Assembly: GCA_019009955.1 (NCBI GenBank)
Contig: CM032233.1
Coordinates: forward strand, 13,083,501 to 13,147,500
Length of the DNA stretch: 64,000 nucleotides
Direction of reading: 5' to 3'
DNA from: Riptortus pedestris
Lineage: Eukaryota; Arthropoda; Insecta; Hemiptera; Alydidae
This document shows positions 11,299 to 22,400 of the stretch, piece by piece (within the stretch, counting starts at the first letter, position 1; each line of letters starts with the position of its first letter). The notes under the pieces are model-generated. The model was not told the DNA's origin and did not search any database. It saw only the letters and a program-made list of their open reading frames with translations. Position numbers and translations under genes: made by a program.

Positions 11299-12100
11299 AA
11301 AGTCCGTAACGCAGGGCTGCGTAGACTAAGCAGATTTCCCACACGAAGGTTTACAATATATAAATCATACATAACATACCGGTAAAAAAAAAAAACCACC
11401 GTGAATATTCAGTGAATAAATAAAAACTATAATAAGAAACCTCCCGACGGAAAGCTTCTGAATTGTAAACAAACAGTTCTGCCAACTTCTTAATGGAAAA
11501 AAAAACAATTCCTGTAATATATCTGAATATAACGTGTTAATTTGATTGAAAACTATTTACTATATCTAGTAGTGTAATTTTTAATGAATCAAAATAATTT
11601 TTATCTCAATCAATCAAATTTTAGTAGTCCAAGAATTTAAAAGGGGGGGGGGGGTCATAAGAACATATTTGCATCTATCTCGTATAATGAAGGTCTCTGG
11701 ATAACAATATTTGGTATTTAAGCTTCGAATAATGTGGTTTATTATATAACAGAGTATTGTTTATGTACAAGAGTAGAACTGGGGGTTTACGGAAGGCTAA
11801 AAACTGAAAAATGTAAATATCTCAGTTAATATCCAAAATAGAAAATAAATCTTTATAACTATATGTATAGCAAATTTATTTTCATATAAGATTGATTCTA
11901 TACAAGTTTTCGATCCGACGTATAGTAACGGAGATATTTCGAAAATCCTCCCCTCTAAACCCCGTCCACTCGCACTTGTCCGATTTCAGCCATTAACGAC
12001 ATTTTTTACATACAAAGATTAAATATCAAATTTGGTAACAATCACACAAAAATAGCGACCGCTAGAGCGGTAACAGACAAATATATAGACAGATAGTCAG
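11299..12100 (-). mobile_element. HINE-A copy, 5' end lost
   Basis: 3' hairpin (one loop base lost, CGCAGGGCTGCG) at about 11311, body with a G-run at 11643-11654 and a perfect CGACCGCTAGAGCGGTAAC palindrome near 12057. Truncated soon after the position where the (TA)n would start. Confidence 0.7.
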
Positions 12101-12447
12101 GTAGATATTGAAAGTATACTGAGGGCTGATGGAAAAGGTGAGGACATCAGCAAGGGGCTAAGGACGAGGAGAGCTGGTTGAGACAGGAGATGACTCTTTA
12201 GCGAGTTATACACCCGCTCGTGACGCGCCTCACGCGTCGTCAGTACTGAACGTGTTAAGCGTACATGGGGACTTACCCCAAATTCGGATAAAATTCTAAG
12301 TTTGAGAAGAAAAAAAAACTCTACTTTTAACTTCTTATAAGAGTTATTCTAAATGAATGTTTTATATTTTGAGTTATGATATTGAAATACAAGGTCATTT
12401 ATAAATGGAACATGTTATGCATGCTCACATTATGCACGCCAATAAAT
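12101..12447. other. no gene recognised
   Basis: Contains a GC-rich patch near 12210-12245 (CTCGTGACGCGCCTCACGCG) but no coding or RNA feature that I can support. Confidence 0.4.
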
Positions 12448-13104
12448 TTGTCTGTTCCCGCTCAAGCGGCCTTAATTTTTGTTTGATCGTTACCAAACTC
12501 GATATTGTAGTTGTTTTATGTAAAAAGATAGGTTAACTTTGTTAACGGCTGAAATCAAACGAGGGTGAGGGGGTGGGGTTAGAGGGGGAGAATTTTGAAA
12601 ATTCGAAATATCTCCGTTACTATAAGTCGTATTATAAAGATTACTAGAATAAATCGTATTGCAAATTAAATGTAGTATAAATATTGTTATATACATTTAT
12701 TCTCTATCTTGAATATTAACCGAGATATTTGCATTTTTCAGTTTTCAGTAAACCTCCACTTCTACTCGTGTTACATAAACAATACTCTGTTCTATAATAA
12801 AACACATTATTCGAAGCTGAAACACCAAATATTGTTTCCAAGACACCTTTAATAAACGAGATACAAGCAAATATATGATTGAGTGAGATAAAAATTAATC
12901 TGATTCATTATAAAGGAGAGTACTAGATATAGTGAATAGTTTTCAACAAAACTAATATTTTATATTCTGATATATTTCAGTGATTGTTTTTCTTTCCTGT
13001 GAAAGGTGGCAGACCTGTTTGTTTTTATTTCAGACGCTTCCCGTCCGGAAATTATTGGTATATCTGAAAGATTTCTTATTACCGTTTGCATTTATTAACT
13101 TAAT

Positions 13105-13284
13105 CTCAATCATGTCATCAACTCTTCTGTATGCCTCTGAAATCTGGAGCATAAATTACTTGGACCAACTGGAATCGGCCCATCTTGCATTTTTCAAATC
13201 TTTGTATTTTTGGCCGAAATGCCCACCAGACTGGAAACTGGGCGGAGCCACATAACAGTTCAGGTGTTGAAAAAAATCCTTAAA

Positions 13285-13335
<51 letters not shown>

Positions 13336-15351
13336 GTAACCTCTGTCTGTACATTGATTTTTTTTTCGCGAAATTTCACGATAACTTTTCGTTTCACATG
13401 TCATAGACACCATAACTGCATTTTGTTTCTTTGGTGTCTGTTTGTTTGTTACCTTTTCACGCATAAACGGCTGAACCGAATTTTATGAAACTTGGTATGT
13501 ATATTACAACTAACCCAACTTAGACTTTAGGCTATATTAATATCCTCTGAGATAAACAGGAGTGGGGGTTATAAGGGAGCCTGAAATTAAAAATAGCGAT
13601 ATTTCATTTCCTATTGCTTTTTCAGCAAATATGCCCATTACAAAAGTTGTTTATTTTGTAATTTAGAGTAACTTTTGTTATATGCACTTTTGCCGTATAC
13701 GGAAGTATAAATGAGTTATACGCTAAAAACTAAAGCGTCCACAATTTTACTTGGCACAAAAGACTCAACCGAACTAAACCAAACTCCGTATGTGAATTAG
13801 TATTAACGACTTCCTTATAATAAGCCATACTAACATTTCTAGGGACGGGCAGGAGTGGGGGTTATAAGGGAGGTCTGAAATTAAAAATAGTGATATTTCG
13901 TTTCCTATTGGGGTATCGGCAAATATGTACATAACAAAAGTTGTTTATTTTCTTATTTAGAGAAACTTTTGTCATATACAATATCGTCGTATACCGAAGT
14001 ATAAAGGCGTTATACGCTAACAATTATAGCGGGAGTCAACAATTTTATTTGGCACAAAAGACTCAACTGAACTAAATAAAACACTCGGTATGTGTATTAG
14101 CACTAACGCCATCCTTATAATAAGCCCTACTAACATTTCTAGGAACGGGCAGGAGTGGGGGTTATAAGGGAGGCCTGAATTTACAATTTTTTTTATTAAC
14201 AAATCCAAAGAAACGACGGGTGTTAGCCCTAAACACTGGGGCGGGTAAATGTTAAAATATTGTGTAAAGGAAAGCCTTGCCAAAAAAATACCATCACCAT
14301 TCAGCCTCAAATCAATTCCCGGGCTAAGCCGGGTATCTGAGCTAGTTATGTATAAAAATATTGTCAATCTCCGAAAATAGAATAGCAAGAAAGTGTTTCA
14401 GTAGATTAATAGCACTGGATGCCAGGAATCATGATACAAACTATAATTGGGTCTCACAAGTAAAAGCAATAGCAAATTTAAATAATGTGCAAGAGTATTT
14501 TACCGATATCTCGTGTGGAAAAAAATTCCTAGCAAATAAAAACAAAATTTTGGAACAAGCAATAAGCCACATATTATCCACCGACATCAATAGAGTATAT
14601 AGCACATCATACAATCCCTTTTATAGAAGTGTCTGTCATTATACCAGCCCCCAACCCGAAGATTATCTTAAATTATAAGTGAATATGAAGAAAGTAAGAT
14701 AAGTAAGTCAACTTAGAATTTCAAATAACGACTACTTGAAGCTTTATCACAATAAAAAAATGAAATTAATAAAATCCGGGGAAATTTGTGAATGCTGCCA
14801 GGAATTTATATCAGACGGATTAAAACATTTATTATTGCAATGCTCGGAGTACAGCTATCATAGAGAGCAATACTTGAAGAAGTTTATAGCCACAAGTGAT
14901 GACTTAATGTCACTGGAAAATATCCTTCACATTGAGGACATTCATAAATTGAACATGATTTACTCATTCCTGTCAGCAGTATGCAACTAGGCAACGACAT
15001 ATCATTATCTTGAAATTTAAACACTAAAATGTCCAACGAAGTCAATTAACGCATCACAGTAAACAAATAAACAAAAGTAAGTACTTATATGTTGAATAGT
15101 ACTAATCAGATTAAATTATAAAGAATTTTAGAAGTTTGAGTACCTGAAAACATTTAATAAAAACAAAATGTAAAATGTATTATTTTATTGTATATAGTTG
15201 GTTAATATTATGTCACTAGTTCTTAGATATATATATATATATATATATATATATTCTTTTTGTATATTACTAGTAAGATTATTAACGCTAAATGAGGCAG
15301 ACTCAAGCTAAAATATGTATATATTAGCCAATAAAAATCTATCTATCTATC
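13105..15351 (+). pseudogene. Non-LTR retrotransposon, 3' portion (zinc-knuckle end), interrupted
   Basis: Encodes a LINE C-terminal region in pieces. 13110-13280 gives STLLYASEIWSINYLDQLES, matching ALYSSELWSLCHYDKIESLQ of the minus-strand LINE at 55.2-55.7 kb. 14350-14678 and 14736-14990 continue it and end in a zinc knuckle (CECC, then HLLLQC). A frameshift precedes an RTE-like insertion at 13286-14347. The 3' end has AATAAA at about 15330 and a (TATC)n tail before HINE-A resumes. 5'-truncated at integration; no open frame remains. Confidence 0.72.
13286..14347 (-). mobile_element. RTE-like/SINE-like repeat flanked by (TA)n
   Basis: Begins with (TA)n at 13287-13331 and GTAACCTCTGTCTGTACATTG, includes TTTCACGCATAAACGG and CTGAACCGAATTTTATGAAA, contains internal direct repeats of the GGGGGTTATAAGGGAG block (three times), and ends with the hairpin-bearing CCCGGGCTAAGCCGGG and GAGCTAGT. 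The AAATTCGGTTCAGCCGTTT-type 3' region is typical of RTE-related repeats in arthropods as I recall, but no ORF supports the assignment. Confidence 0.55.
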
Positions 15352-15429
15352 TTCACGGTGGTTTATCTATTGTTAAACTTGAGGAGGTAAATCTGCTTAG
15401 TTTACGCAGCCCCAGCGTGACGGGCTTTT

Positions 15430-15963
15430 GAAAGTTTCGAGTGACTGGGCGATCAGTATAAGGCGGCTGAGGGATTTCGATTGAGGTTGGAGGTTTGCTC
15501 AAGGTTTCTTCGAGGAAATGAGCCAATAAAGAGAGCTGCCAGTATGAGGTTTAGTGTAATGAGCATTAGGAATGGGAAGGGGTGGCTAGGGGTGGTTAGG
15601 GGGCTAATAGAACCCCATTCTCCTGCTTTATTGCTGTTGGTTTTGCTGATGAGACAATTTCTGCTAGCCCACTACCACTCCCTGATTGGCCCCTATTCTT
15701 CCAGTCTACCTCCTCTTCATTCCATCTCTCGATACAACAATAACTTCGATACCTTTCCTCGAGTCTAATCAACCGCCTTGCCTACTAGTTCTCACTCTAC
15801 TCTCTCTACAGTTGTTTTGAGAAAAGCATATCATCTCTTTGAGTTTGTTTAAATCTTGCCACCCATCCTCTGTTTCGCGAGTACAAAGAAGCCTACGTAA
15901 AGAGAAATTGAAATGTAAGCCAGTCGTGAGAGGTTTAGTGGCTCACTTACTCAATGTGAATAG
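15430..15963. other. no gene recognised
   Basis: GC-richer interval with one 95-codon frame (15481-15768) that lacks any domain, signal or splice context. Bases 15790-15960 resemble a variant HINE body also found near 25300. Confidence 0.4.
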
Positions 15964-17040
15964 CCCGTTCCTGCGTAAACTAAGCAGATTTCCCATGTAG
16001 TTTTACAATAGATAAATCTACATACTGGTAACACTTAACTCTACTGTGTATGTTAAGTGCATAAATACAAACGTTAATGAGAAATCTTCATCAATTTTAA
16101 TAACCTCCCAACGGAAAGACTCTGACTTGTGAACATGACTTGTGAGATATTATGAATTTTCCAGTCCGACTCATAATAACTGAGATATTATGAATATTCC
16201 AATCCGACTCATAATGACTGAGATATTATGAATATTCCAATCCGACTCATAATAACTGAGATATTATGAATATTCCAATCCGACTCATAATAACTGAGAT
16301 ATTATGAATATTCCAATCCGACTCATAATAACTGAGATATTATGAATATTCCAATCCAACTCATAATAACTGAGATATTATAAATTTTCCAATCCCACTC
16401 ATAATAACTGAGATATTATAAATTTTCCAATCCCACTCATAATAACTGAGATATTATAAATTTTCCAATCCCACTCATAATAACTGAGATATTATAAATT
16501 TTCCAATCCCACTCATAATAACTGAGATATTATGAATTTTCCAGTCCGACTCATAATAACTGAGATATTATGAATATTCCAATCCGACTCATAATAACTG
16601 AGATATTATGAATTTTCCAGTCCGACTCATAATAACTGAGATATTATGAATTTTCCAGTCCGACTCATAATAACTGAGATATTATGAATATTCCAGTCCG
16701 ACTCATAATAACTGAGATATTATGAATTTTCCAATCCGACTCATAATACTGAGATAGTTTGAATTTTCCAATCGGTCTCATAATAACTGATATATTATGA
16801 ATTTTCCAACTCCACTCATAATAACTAAGATATTGTCAATTTTCCAATCCCACTCATAATAACTGAGATATTATAAATTTTCCAATCCCACTCATAATAA
16901 CTGAGATATTATAAATTTTCCAATCCCACTCATAATAACTGAGATATTATAAATTTTCCAATCCCACTCATAATAACTGAGATATTATAAATTTTCCAAT
17001 CCCACTCATAATACTGACATATTTTGAATTTTCCATTTGG
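15964..17040 (-). mobile_element. HINE-A copy expanded by an internal satellite
   Basis: Starts at a damaged 3' end (CGTTCCTGCGTAAACTAAGCAG), proceeds through normal body to about 16140, then the segment that normally reads CGACGCATAATAACGGAGAT is present as 23 tandem copies. The copy then degrades near 17040-17100. Confidence 0.65.
16142..17034. repeat. 38-bp tandem satellite, about 23 units
   Basis: The unit core ACTCATAATAACTGAGATAT recurs every 38 bases from 16170 to 17004. Three variants (TATGAATATTCCAATCCG, TATAAATTTTCCAATCCC and TATGAATTTTCCAGTCCG) are arranged in blocks, with a TATAAATT/CCC block near both 16380-16510 and 16850-17000, implying segmental duplication within the array. 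The unit matches a HINE-A interior segment. Confidence 0.9.
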
Positions 17041-17342
17041 TCTTGTTCGTCAATTTGGTTTGTTAGTCTTCGTCTAACACCCCCCCCCCCAACCCTAATT
17101 CCTTGTACCATGTCGGCTACTAACTAATATGATATTGATATAGTGTTGGATGAATTAGTTAAATATTGGCAATGGTAAACGTTTAATTTTCTTCAATTGT
17201 TATTCGATACATTTACTTATTATCTCCAAAATTAATTGAGTTATTTGTATTATTATGGTTTGAGCCGACTGTAAACCCCTTCGTTTACCATTTTAAAACA
17301 TTCCATTTTAGCTTAAATTTCCTATTATCTAAGGGTAGTCGG

Positions 17343-18016
17343 TTAGTTTAAATTTATAGTTTTTATTTTTTTATTGTATTGACAATGACAAATGTACGTG
17401 CGACTTACAGACAACACAAACGTTTTTACATATACTTTATAACTGCACAACATTTAGTCAAAATAGATCAAATTTAATAATGGACATAATTTTAAAAGGA
17501 GGTAATTGGCCAAAACCACCTCATATTATATTCACAAATATAATAAAGAATTTATAAAGTTTACCAAAAGTATAGATATGGATGTAGCAAGAATACATTA
17601 GAATGTAAAGTTGATTGTGAGGAATGGGAATTATAATTCTATATATTTACCTTACATAGACTCGCAAATTAAACATTGTTGAGTTTAAGTTTAATTTCAA
17701 TTGATATGCTTTTGTTCTTATTGTATTTATTTATGTACTTTTCATTTCATTTATTAATTCTGTTTGTAATTACCATACTTATTTTAATATTGTATTTTAT
17801 TTTTATTTTTTTATTTTTTTTTTATTCTTATTTCATTTTTCTTTTTATTTTATTTCTTGAATATTTGAATAGACAGTTTATAAACAAATATTTATTGTAA
17901 ACTAACGATATATTTAAACATAATAATACGTGTAATATGCCATGTGGCAATGGAACATGTATTCGAATAAATAACTCCTCACAGGGTTACTATGAGGAGA
18001 AAAAAAAAAAAAAAAA
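17343..18016 (+). mobile_element. LINE 3' end, 5'-truncated, with target duplication
   Basis: Flanked by perfect 12-bp direct repeats AAGGGTAGTCGG (17331-17342 and 18017-18028) and ending in a poly(A) of about 18 bases, so a bona fide target-primed insertion. Sequence from 17380 (GACAATGACAAATGTACGTG) matches 20455 onward, where it encodes the zinc-knuckle C-terminus of an RNase H-bearing LINE. A small hairpin (CTCCTCA, then TGAGGAG) precedes the poly(A). Confidence 0.75.
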
Positions 18017-18082
18017 AAGGGTAGTCGGAGAGATGAGATTAGCAGTGCAGTTAAATGTTATCTTAACGTAATAGGTGTTTTT

Positions 18083-18898
18083 TTTTAGCAGATTTCCCTT
18101 AAGTGAAATCAGCTATTGAGGTCGTACTCATGACGTGATTTTCGAAAAATTTCTTCATAGGTCCATCGATCCTACCCAGGAGATGACGAAAAGGAGGTCC
18201 GTTCAAAATTATATATATATATAGATATATTTGTCTGTTAACGCTCTAGCGGTCGCAATTTTTGTTTGATCGTTACGAAACTCGATATTTAACCGTTTTA
18301 TGTAGAAAGACAGATCAAGTTCGTTAATGGCTAAAATCGGACTAGAGGGAGAGGGGGTTTAGAGGGGGGATTTTCGAAAATTCAAAATATCTCCGTTATT
18401 ATGCATCAGATCGAAAAATTGTATAGAACCAATCTTATTGCCAATTAAATTTACTATAAATATTGTTATATACATTTATTCTCTATCTTAATTATTAACG
18501 GAGATATTTGCATTTTTATGAAGTCTGTGGTCGGGTATAGTTCGGATTAGATCGGCCATTTCCGTCGGCTCAGGTGGGAGGGTTCTTCTAACCTGTCGTT
18601 CCTAACCTTACCTTACCTTTGTTATTTTGTGAGATATATGCAAATATGTTCTGTTCATCCGCCCCCTCCCCTTCTTTAGTTCTTGGACTACTAAAATTTG
18701 AGTTATTAAAATATAAATTATTATTCCAATTCAGAAGCCGTTTCAGTTGGGAGTTTATTAAAATTAACTGAAAGATTTCTCATTACCGTTTGTATTTAAT
18801 CACGGTGGTGTTGTGTTACCAGTATTCAGATTTCTCTATTGTAAAACTTCACATGGGAAATCTGCTTAGTTTACGCAGTCCCTGCGTGACGGACTTTT
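18083..18898 (+). mobile_element. HINE-A copy, full length (816 bp), reference example
   Basis: 5' TTTTAGCAGATTTCCC at 18083 with the hairpin partner AAGTGAAATCAGCT, the 5' block (CATCGATCCTACCCAGGAG), a short (TA)n at 18212-18230, GTTAACGCTCTAGCGGTCGC, then the body with GGGAGAGGGGGTTTAGAG, and the 3' end GGGAAATCTGCT at about 18854 followed by the hairpin and GACGGACTTTT at 18898. It lies directly downstream of a T-tract and shows no target duplication. No ORF. Confidence 0.85.
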
Positions 18899-19206
18899 TA
18901 TTTTCCTTTTCTATAAACAATTTTGTATTATTATGTCAATTAAATTATTTATTTATGAGTTACATTTATATAATTAATACGTTCGTTAAAAACATTAGGT
19001 CAAATTCTAAGAATACATAGTATAAAATTGATCAATTTAACAATCTTAATAAAACTCTTAAACATACATTTTTTATTTGTTGAAATGCAAATTTATTATA
19101 TGATGAAAAGCTTTATAAATGATGAGATACTTGTCCCACCTTATAGAAACAACATGCCTGAGCACAAATTATTTTAGACCGATATTTATGACAAACTTTA
19201 GTAGCT

Positions 19207-19497
19207 TTACTTAATAATTGAACATTTTTGAAAGTATTCATCTTGTGTATACAAACATCCGTCATACATGAAGTTCTTTAATTTATGATTAAACAAAGAA
19301 TATTTTTCAATTGATTTGATACATTCGGGCAGAGAGTTAAAGAGTATATTACACCTGAAAATGATGAGCTTTACTCGAAATATGAATGTTTGTGATTGGG
19401 GGCCTGAGAGGCCAGGAAAACATACTTTTTGATACCACGCCTCATTCTGTTTCCCCTGTGAGGGGCCATTCCCAGTAATTTCCTGATTTGTGTTCAT
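19207..19497 (-). pseudogene. LINE reverse-transcriptase C-terminal tail (CR1/Jockey-like)
   Basis: A 96-codon minus frame with ATG at 19497 includes FRVKLIIFRCNILFNSLPEC and a following Lys-rich KYSLFNHKLKNFMYDG. A W/C-N-x-L-P-x-x-I pattern followed by FKxKLKxFL is characteristic of the end of CR1/Jockey-type polyproteins. Only the extreme C-terminus remains, so it is a relic. Confidence 0.55.
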
Positions 19498-19558
19498 GCT
19501 TAGAATCCCCTACTTTAGTCTATTGCCATCCTTCATCCAGACCGACTGGTCCCTAGGT

Positions 19559-19935
19559 GGCTTGTGAAGCCGACTGCGCCCAAGTGCTCCTTAATTTCGA
19601 AGATGATTTTTTCTAATTCCTAAGATTAATGCTATTCTGTAAAGAAGTTCGTCGATATCTTGAAAAATAAGTGCTAGTCTAACTCTGGCCTCTCTGGCCG
19701 AATGCGCCTTATCAATTTTACTTGTTTTAGTTTAAGCTTCATTCTATTTTAATAAAGTTATTATTTTACGTACTAAATAGCATATTTGCTTTCCTTAGAT
19801 CCTAGCAAATTCTGTCCTACCAGCGTTTTAAATTAAAATTAATTAGATGGGGACTGGGGGGCTAAAATATGTGGGCGGCCTCTCAGGCCGTGTGCGCCCG
19901 ATTTTGTTTCGTCCAGAGGTGCGCCCGACGGAGGG
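19559..19935 (+). mobile_element. piggyBac-type right end with repeated hairpin motif
   Basis: Ends at 19935 with GCGCCCGACGGAGGG followed by TTAA, the same terminus as the element ending at 5578. Upstream, GGCCTCTCAGGCCG or a variant followed by TGCGCCC occurs at 19559-19581, 19687-19708 and 19877-19900, and a last GCGCCC is in the terminus itself. No matching left end was found. Confidence 0.5.
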
Positions 19936-20079
19936 TTAAAGCATATTCTTGTATCTTGTTTTATGATTAGGTGGTATTTTATTTTTGTAAAACAAGTTCA
20001 TGTTCTTTTTCACTAACAATAATGTTTGGTACATATATATAGGGAAAGGACTCTTTTTTTTTTTTACTCCTTAAAAAGT

Positions 20080-20968
20080 GGACGACAGGGTACTCTCAAC
20101 TTTCAGCAAATAGACCTTATTGCTTATTTAAATTTACACATACACATAGACTGGATAAAAAAGCCCATTCTGGAAACGAACAAGCTGACACAAAGGAAGC
20201 AACTCAAGATACAAATATAATCCCAGAATTCTCTCTCGTACCACTCTCATACATTAAAAAAGACTTACGTACCGACACAATACATTAGTGGAACAGAGAA
20301 TGGACGACATGTAACAAATCTTACAGCCTACATCAATATTTATCAAATATAACTCACAACAATTACAACACAATTAAGAGTCACCATCACAAATGCACAC
20401 AATTTCTAACGGAACATGGACAGACAGGACATTATTTAACAAGATTTAAAATTCAAGACAATGACAAATGTACTTGCGACTCACAGACAATAGAAACGTT
20501 TTTACATATACTTTATGACTGTTCAACATTTAATCAAAATAGATCAAATTTAATAATGAACATAATTTTAGAAGGAGGTAATTCAATAAAGAACTTATAA
20601 AGTTTATCAAAAATATAGATGGGGATGTAGCAAAAATACATTAGAATGTAAAGTTCATTGTGAGGAATGAGAATTATACTTCAATATATTTACCTTACAT
20701 AGACTGGCAAATTAAATATCGGTTGAGTTTAACTATAATTGATTTGTTTTTATTTTTCATTTCATTTATGAATTTTCTTACTTATTTTAATATTTTATTT
20801 TATTATTACTATTATTTTTTATATTATATTTGATGAGATGGTTGATTAACTTGTATATATTGTAAAATAAAAATGTATTAAAACATAATCATACGTGTGA
20901 TATACCACGTGGCAATGGAACATGTATTCAAATGTATAACCCCTTAAAGGGTTACTATGAGGAGAAAA
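20080..20968 (+). pseudogene. LINE with RNase H domain, C-terminal part and 3' end
   Basis: With one frame change, 20130-20190 encodes NLHIHIDWIKK then HSGNEQADTKEA, the hallmark W-x-x-x-H-S-G-N-E-x-A-D end of the LINE RNase H domain (I, R1, Loa type clades). 20445-20560 encodes CTCDSQTIETFLHILYDC, the terminal CCHC knuckle. It ends GAGGAGAAAAAAAA near 20968, as does the sister copy at 17343-18016. Stops and shifts make it non-functional. Confidence 0.7.
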
Positions 20969-21054
20969 AAAAGATCATATTGCTCTCTTTTCAATTTAAA
21001 TGTTTAAATATCATTTTTGGTGCCCCAATGCAGAACACCAAAACGTAACCGACT

Positions 21055-21099
21055 ATGGAAATGCTCTTAGTTTACGTAGCCCCTGCTTGGCGAACTTTT
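21055..21099 (+). mobile_element. HINE-A 3' end fragment
   Basis: GGAAATGCTCTTAGTTTACG, hairpin variant with loop CCCC, then CGAACTTTTTT. Same CGAACTTTTT ending as 5811-5855. Confidence 0.55.
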
Positions 21100-21427
21100 T
21101 TCTTTTTTGAATGAGAGCCCTAGTTGGTAGGTGGGATGCTACCCTCCGCCAGCCCCGCGGCTAGTTGGAGTATAATTAATTTCCTAGGGCTGTCGAGGGC
21201 TGAACAATGCGGCTCTCTTAGAAATATGTTAAATCCCTTCCATATCTCGGATTACCCTCCGCCTATTAATTGATAAACATGAGCTGGATTAATTCCCTTT
21301 CATAATCCTCCCTTAAATTCAAACTTTATTCATGGGCTTGCGTAATAATCAAAAGTAAATGTTATCCAAGAAATTTCAACAAATTTTGTAATAATTAAGT
21401 AGCCCGTCAGTCGTTTATGATTTAGAT

Positions 21428-22400
21428 CAGGGGTCTCCAAACTTTCCAGCCTTAGGGCCATACTGATTACTCCAGTAAGTTCCGAGGGCCAAAACCATAT
21501 TATCATTGTTGCCGGTGGTAAAAAGTGAAATAGTCCGAAAAAGTACGCAAGGTTTAAAAAAGGCTGCAAATCGACTGCAACGGACTTTGATGGCATTGCG
21601 AATCAAATTAAGATTTTTCAGAATCCTTTTGATACTGACATTGAAACCCCAGCCCCGGAACTTCAAATGGAAATGATTGATCTACAGTGCAGTGATATAA
21701 TTAAGAACAAATATCAAAACTCATCTTTGTTGGAATTTTATAAGAGTCTTCCGCTGACACAATTTGATAATTTGCATAAATTTGCTCGTGGGCTTTTTTC
21801 TGTTTTTGGTACTACTTATTTGTGTGAGAAGACCTTCTCCAAAATGAAGTACACAACATATGTTTACAGATCTAAATTAACTGATGAGCATCTTAAATCT
21901 CTTTTAATAATTGGTACAAGTGAAATTAGTCCACAACTACAAACTATTGTCAGTGGAAAATCTCAATTACATAAATCTCATTAGAATTTCATATGGCATT
22001 ATGCTTGTTATAAGTTATGTTTTTATTTAAAATGTATAGAATGTTAGTTGGATTCATTTCAATAATTTGTTAGTTATTATATACTGAAGTTAAATTTTCT
22101 GCATATTATACATGTCTTTACTCATTATAATTCTGTGTTTCTTTATCCAACTTATCACAAAAACAATAACAATAAGCCTACAACAATGTTATGAGTAGTT
22201 AGCCCATGACCATATCAATGTAGATGTCATATTAATAATTATTCAACATAAAATTAGAATACTTCAGTAAACTAAATTTAATTTGCTATAAAAAATATGT
22301 TATCTAAAAGGAGTTTTCAAGTATGCTAGCTCTCCGTGGGCCGGACAAAATCTGTCCACGGGCCGGATGAGGCCCTCGGGCCTTAGTTTGGAGACCCCTG
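21428..22400 (+). mobile_element. hAT transposon, internally deleted (973 bp)
   Basis: Starts CAGGGGTCTCCAAACTTT at 21428 and ends AGTTTGGAGACCCCTG at 22400, giving terminal inverted repeats. Flanks are ATTTAGAT (21420-21427) and ATCTAGAT (22401-22408), an 8-bp target duplication with one mismatch. CAGGGGTCTCCAA ends and 8-bp duplications are hallmarks of hAT elements. Only the transposase C-terminus remains, so it is non-autonomous. Confidence 0.88.
21553..21984 (+). pseudogene. hAT transposase C-terminal dimerisation domain
   Basis: The frame is open from 21529, well upstream of the ATG at 21667. It encodes ANQIKIFQNPFDTDIE, LQMEMIDLQC, then FARGLFSVFGTTYLCEKTFS, TYVYRSKLTDEHLKSLL and a stop at 21984. 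This is the F-x-N-P-F / LQ-E-x-I-D-L-Q / CE-x-x-FS / R-x-x-LT-D-E-HL order of hAT transposases related to the GTF2IRD2/ZBED5 group. The DDE core and BED finger are missing because of the internal deletion. This part has no internal stop, so loss was recent or this tail was selected in an ancestor. Confidence 0.82.

Larger units (their letters stand above)
12448..15429 (+). mobile_element. HINE-A copy split by a LINE insertion
   Basis: Left part 12448-13104 starts just after the microsatellite position (TTTGTCTGTTCCCGCTCAAG) and runs to the conserved CCGTTTGCATTTATTAACTTAAT. Right part 15352-15429 resumes at TTCACGGTGGTTTATC and ends with the 3' hairpin (one mismatch) and GACGGGCTTTT. Other copies show these parts contiguous, so the 2.2 kb between is an insertion. 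Confidence 0.75.

Noticed and set aside
14017..14388. 123-codon minus-strand frame
   Set aside because: Lies within the RTE-like repeat and its parallel in other copies is not open; no domain.
17676..17900. 74-codon hydrophobic frame
   Set aside because: T-rich low-complexity 3' UTR of a LINE; no start context and no conservation in the sister copy.
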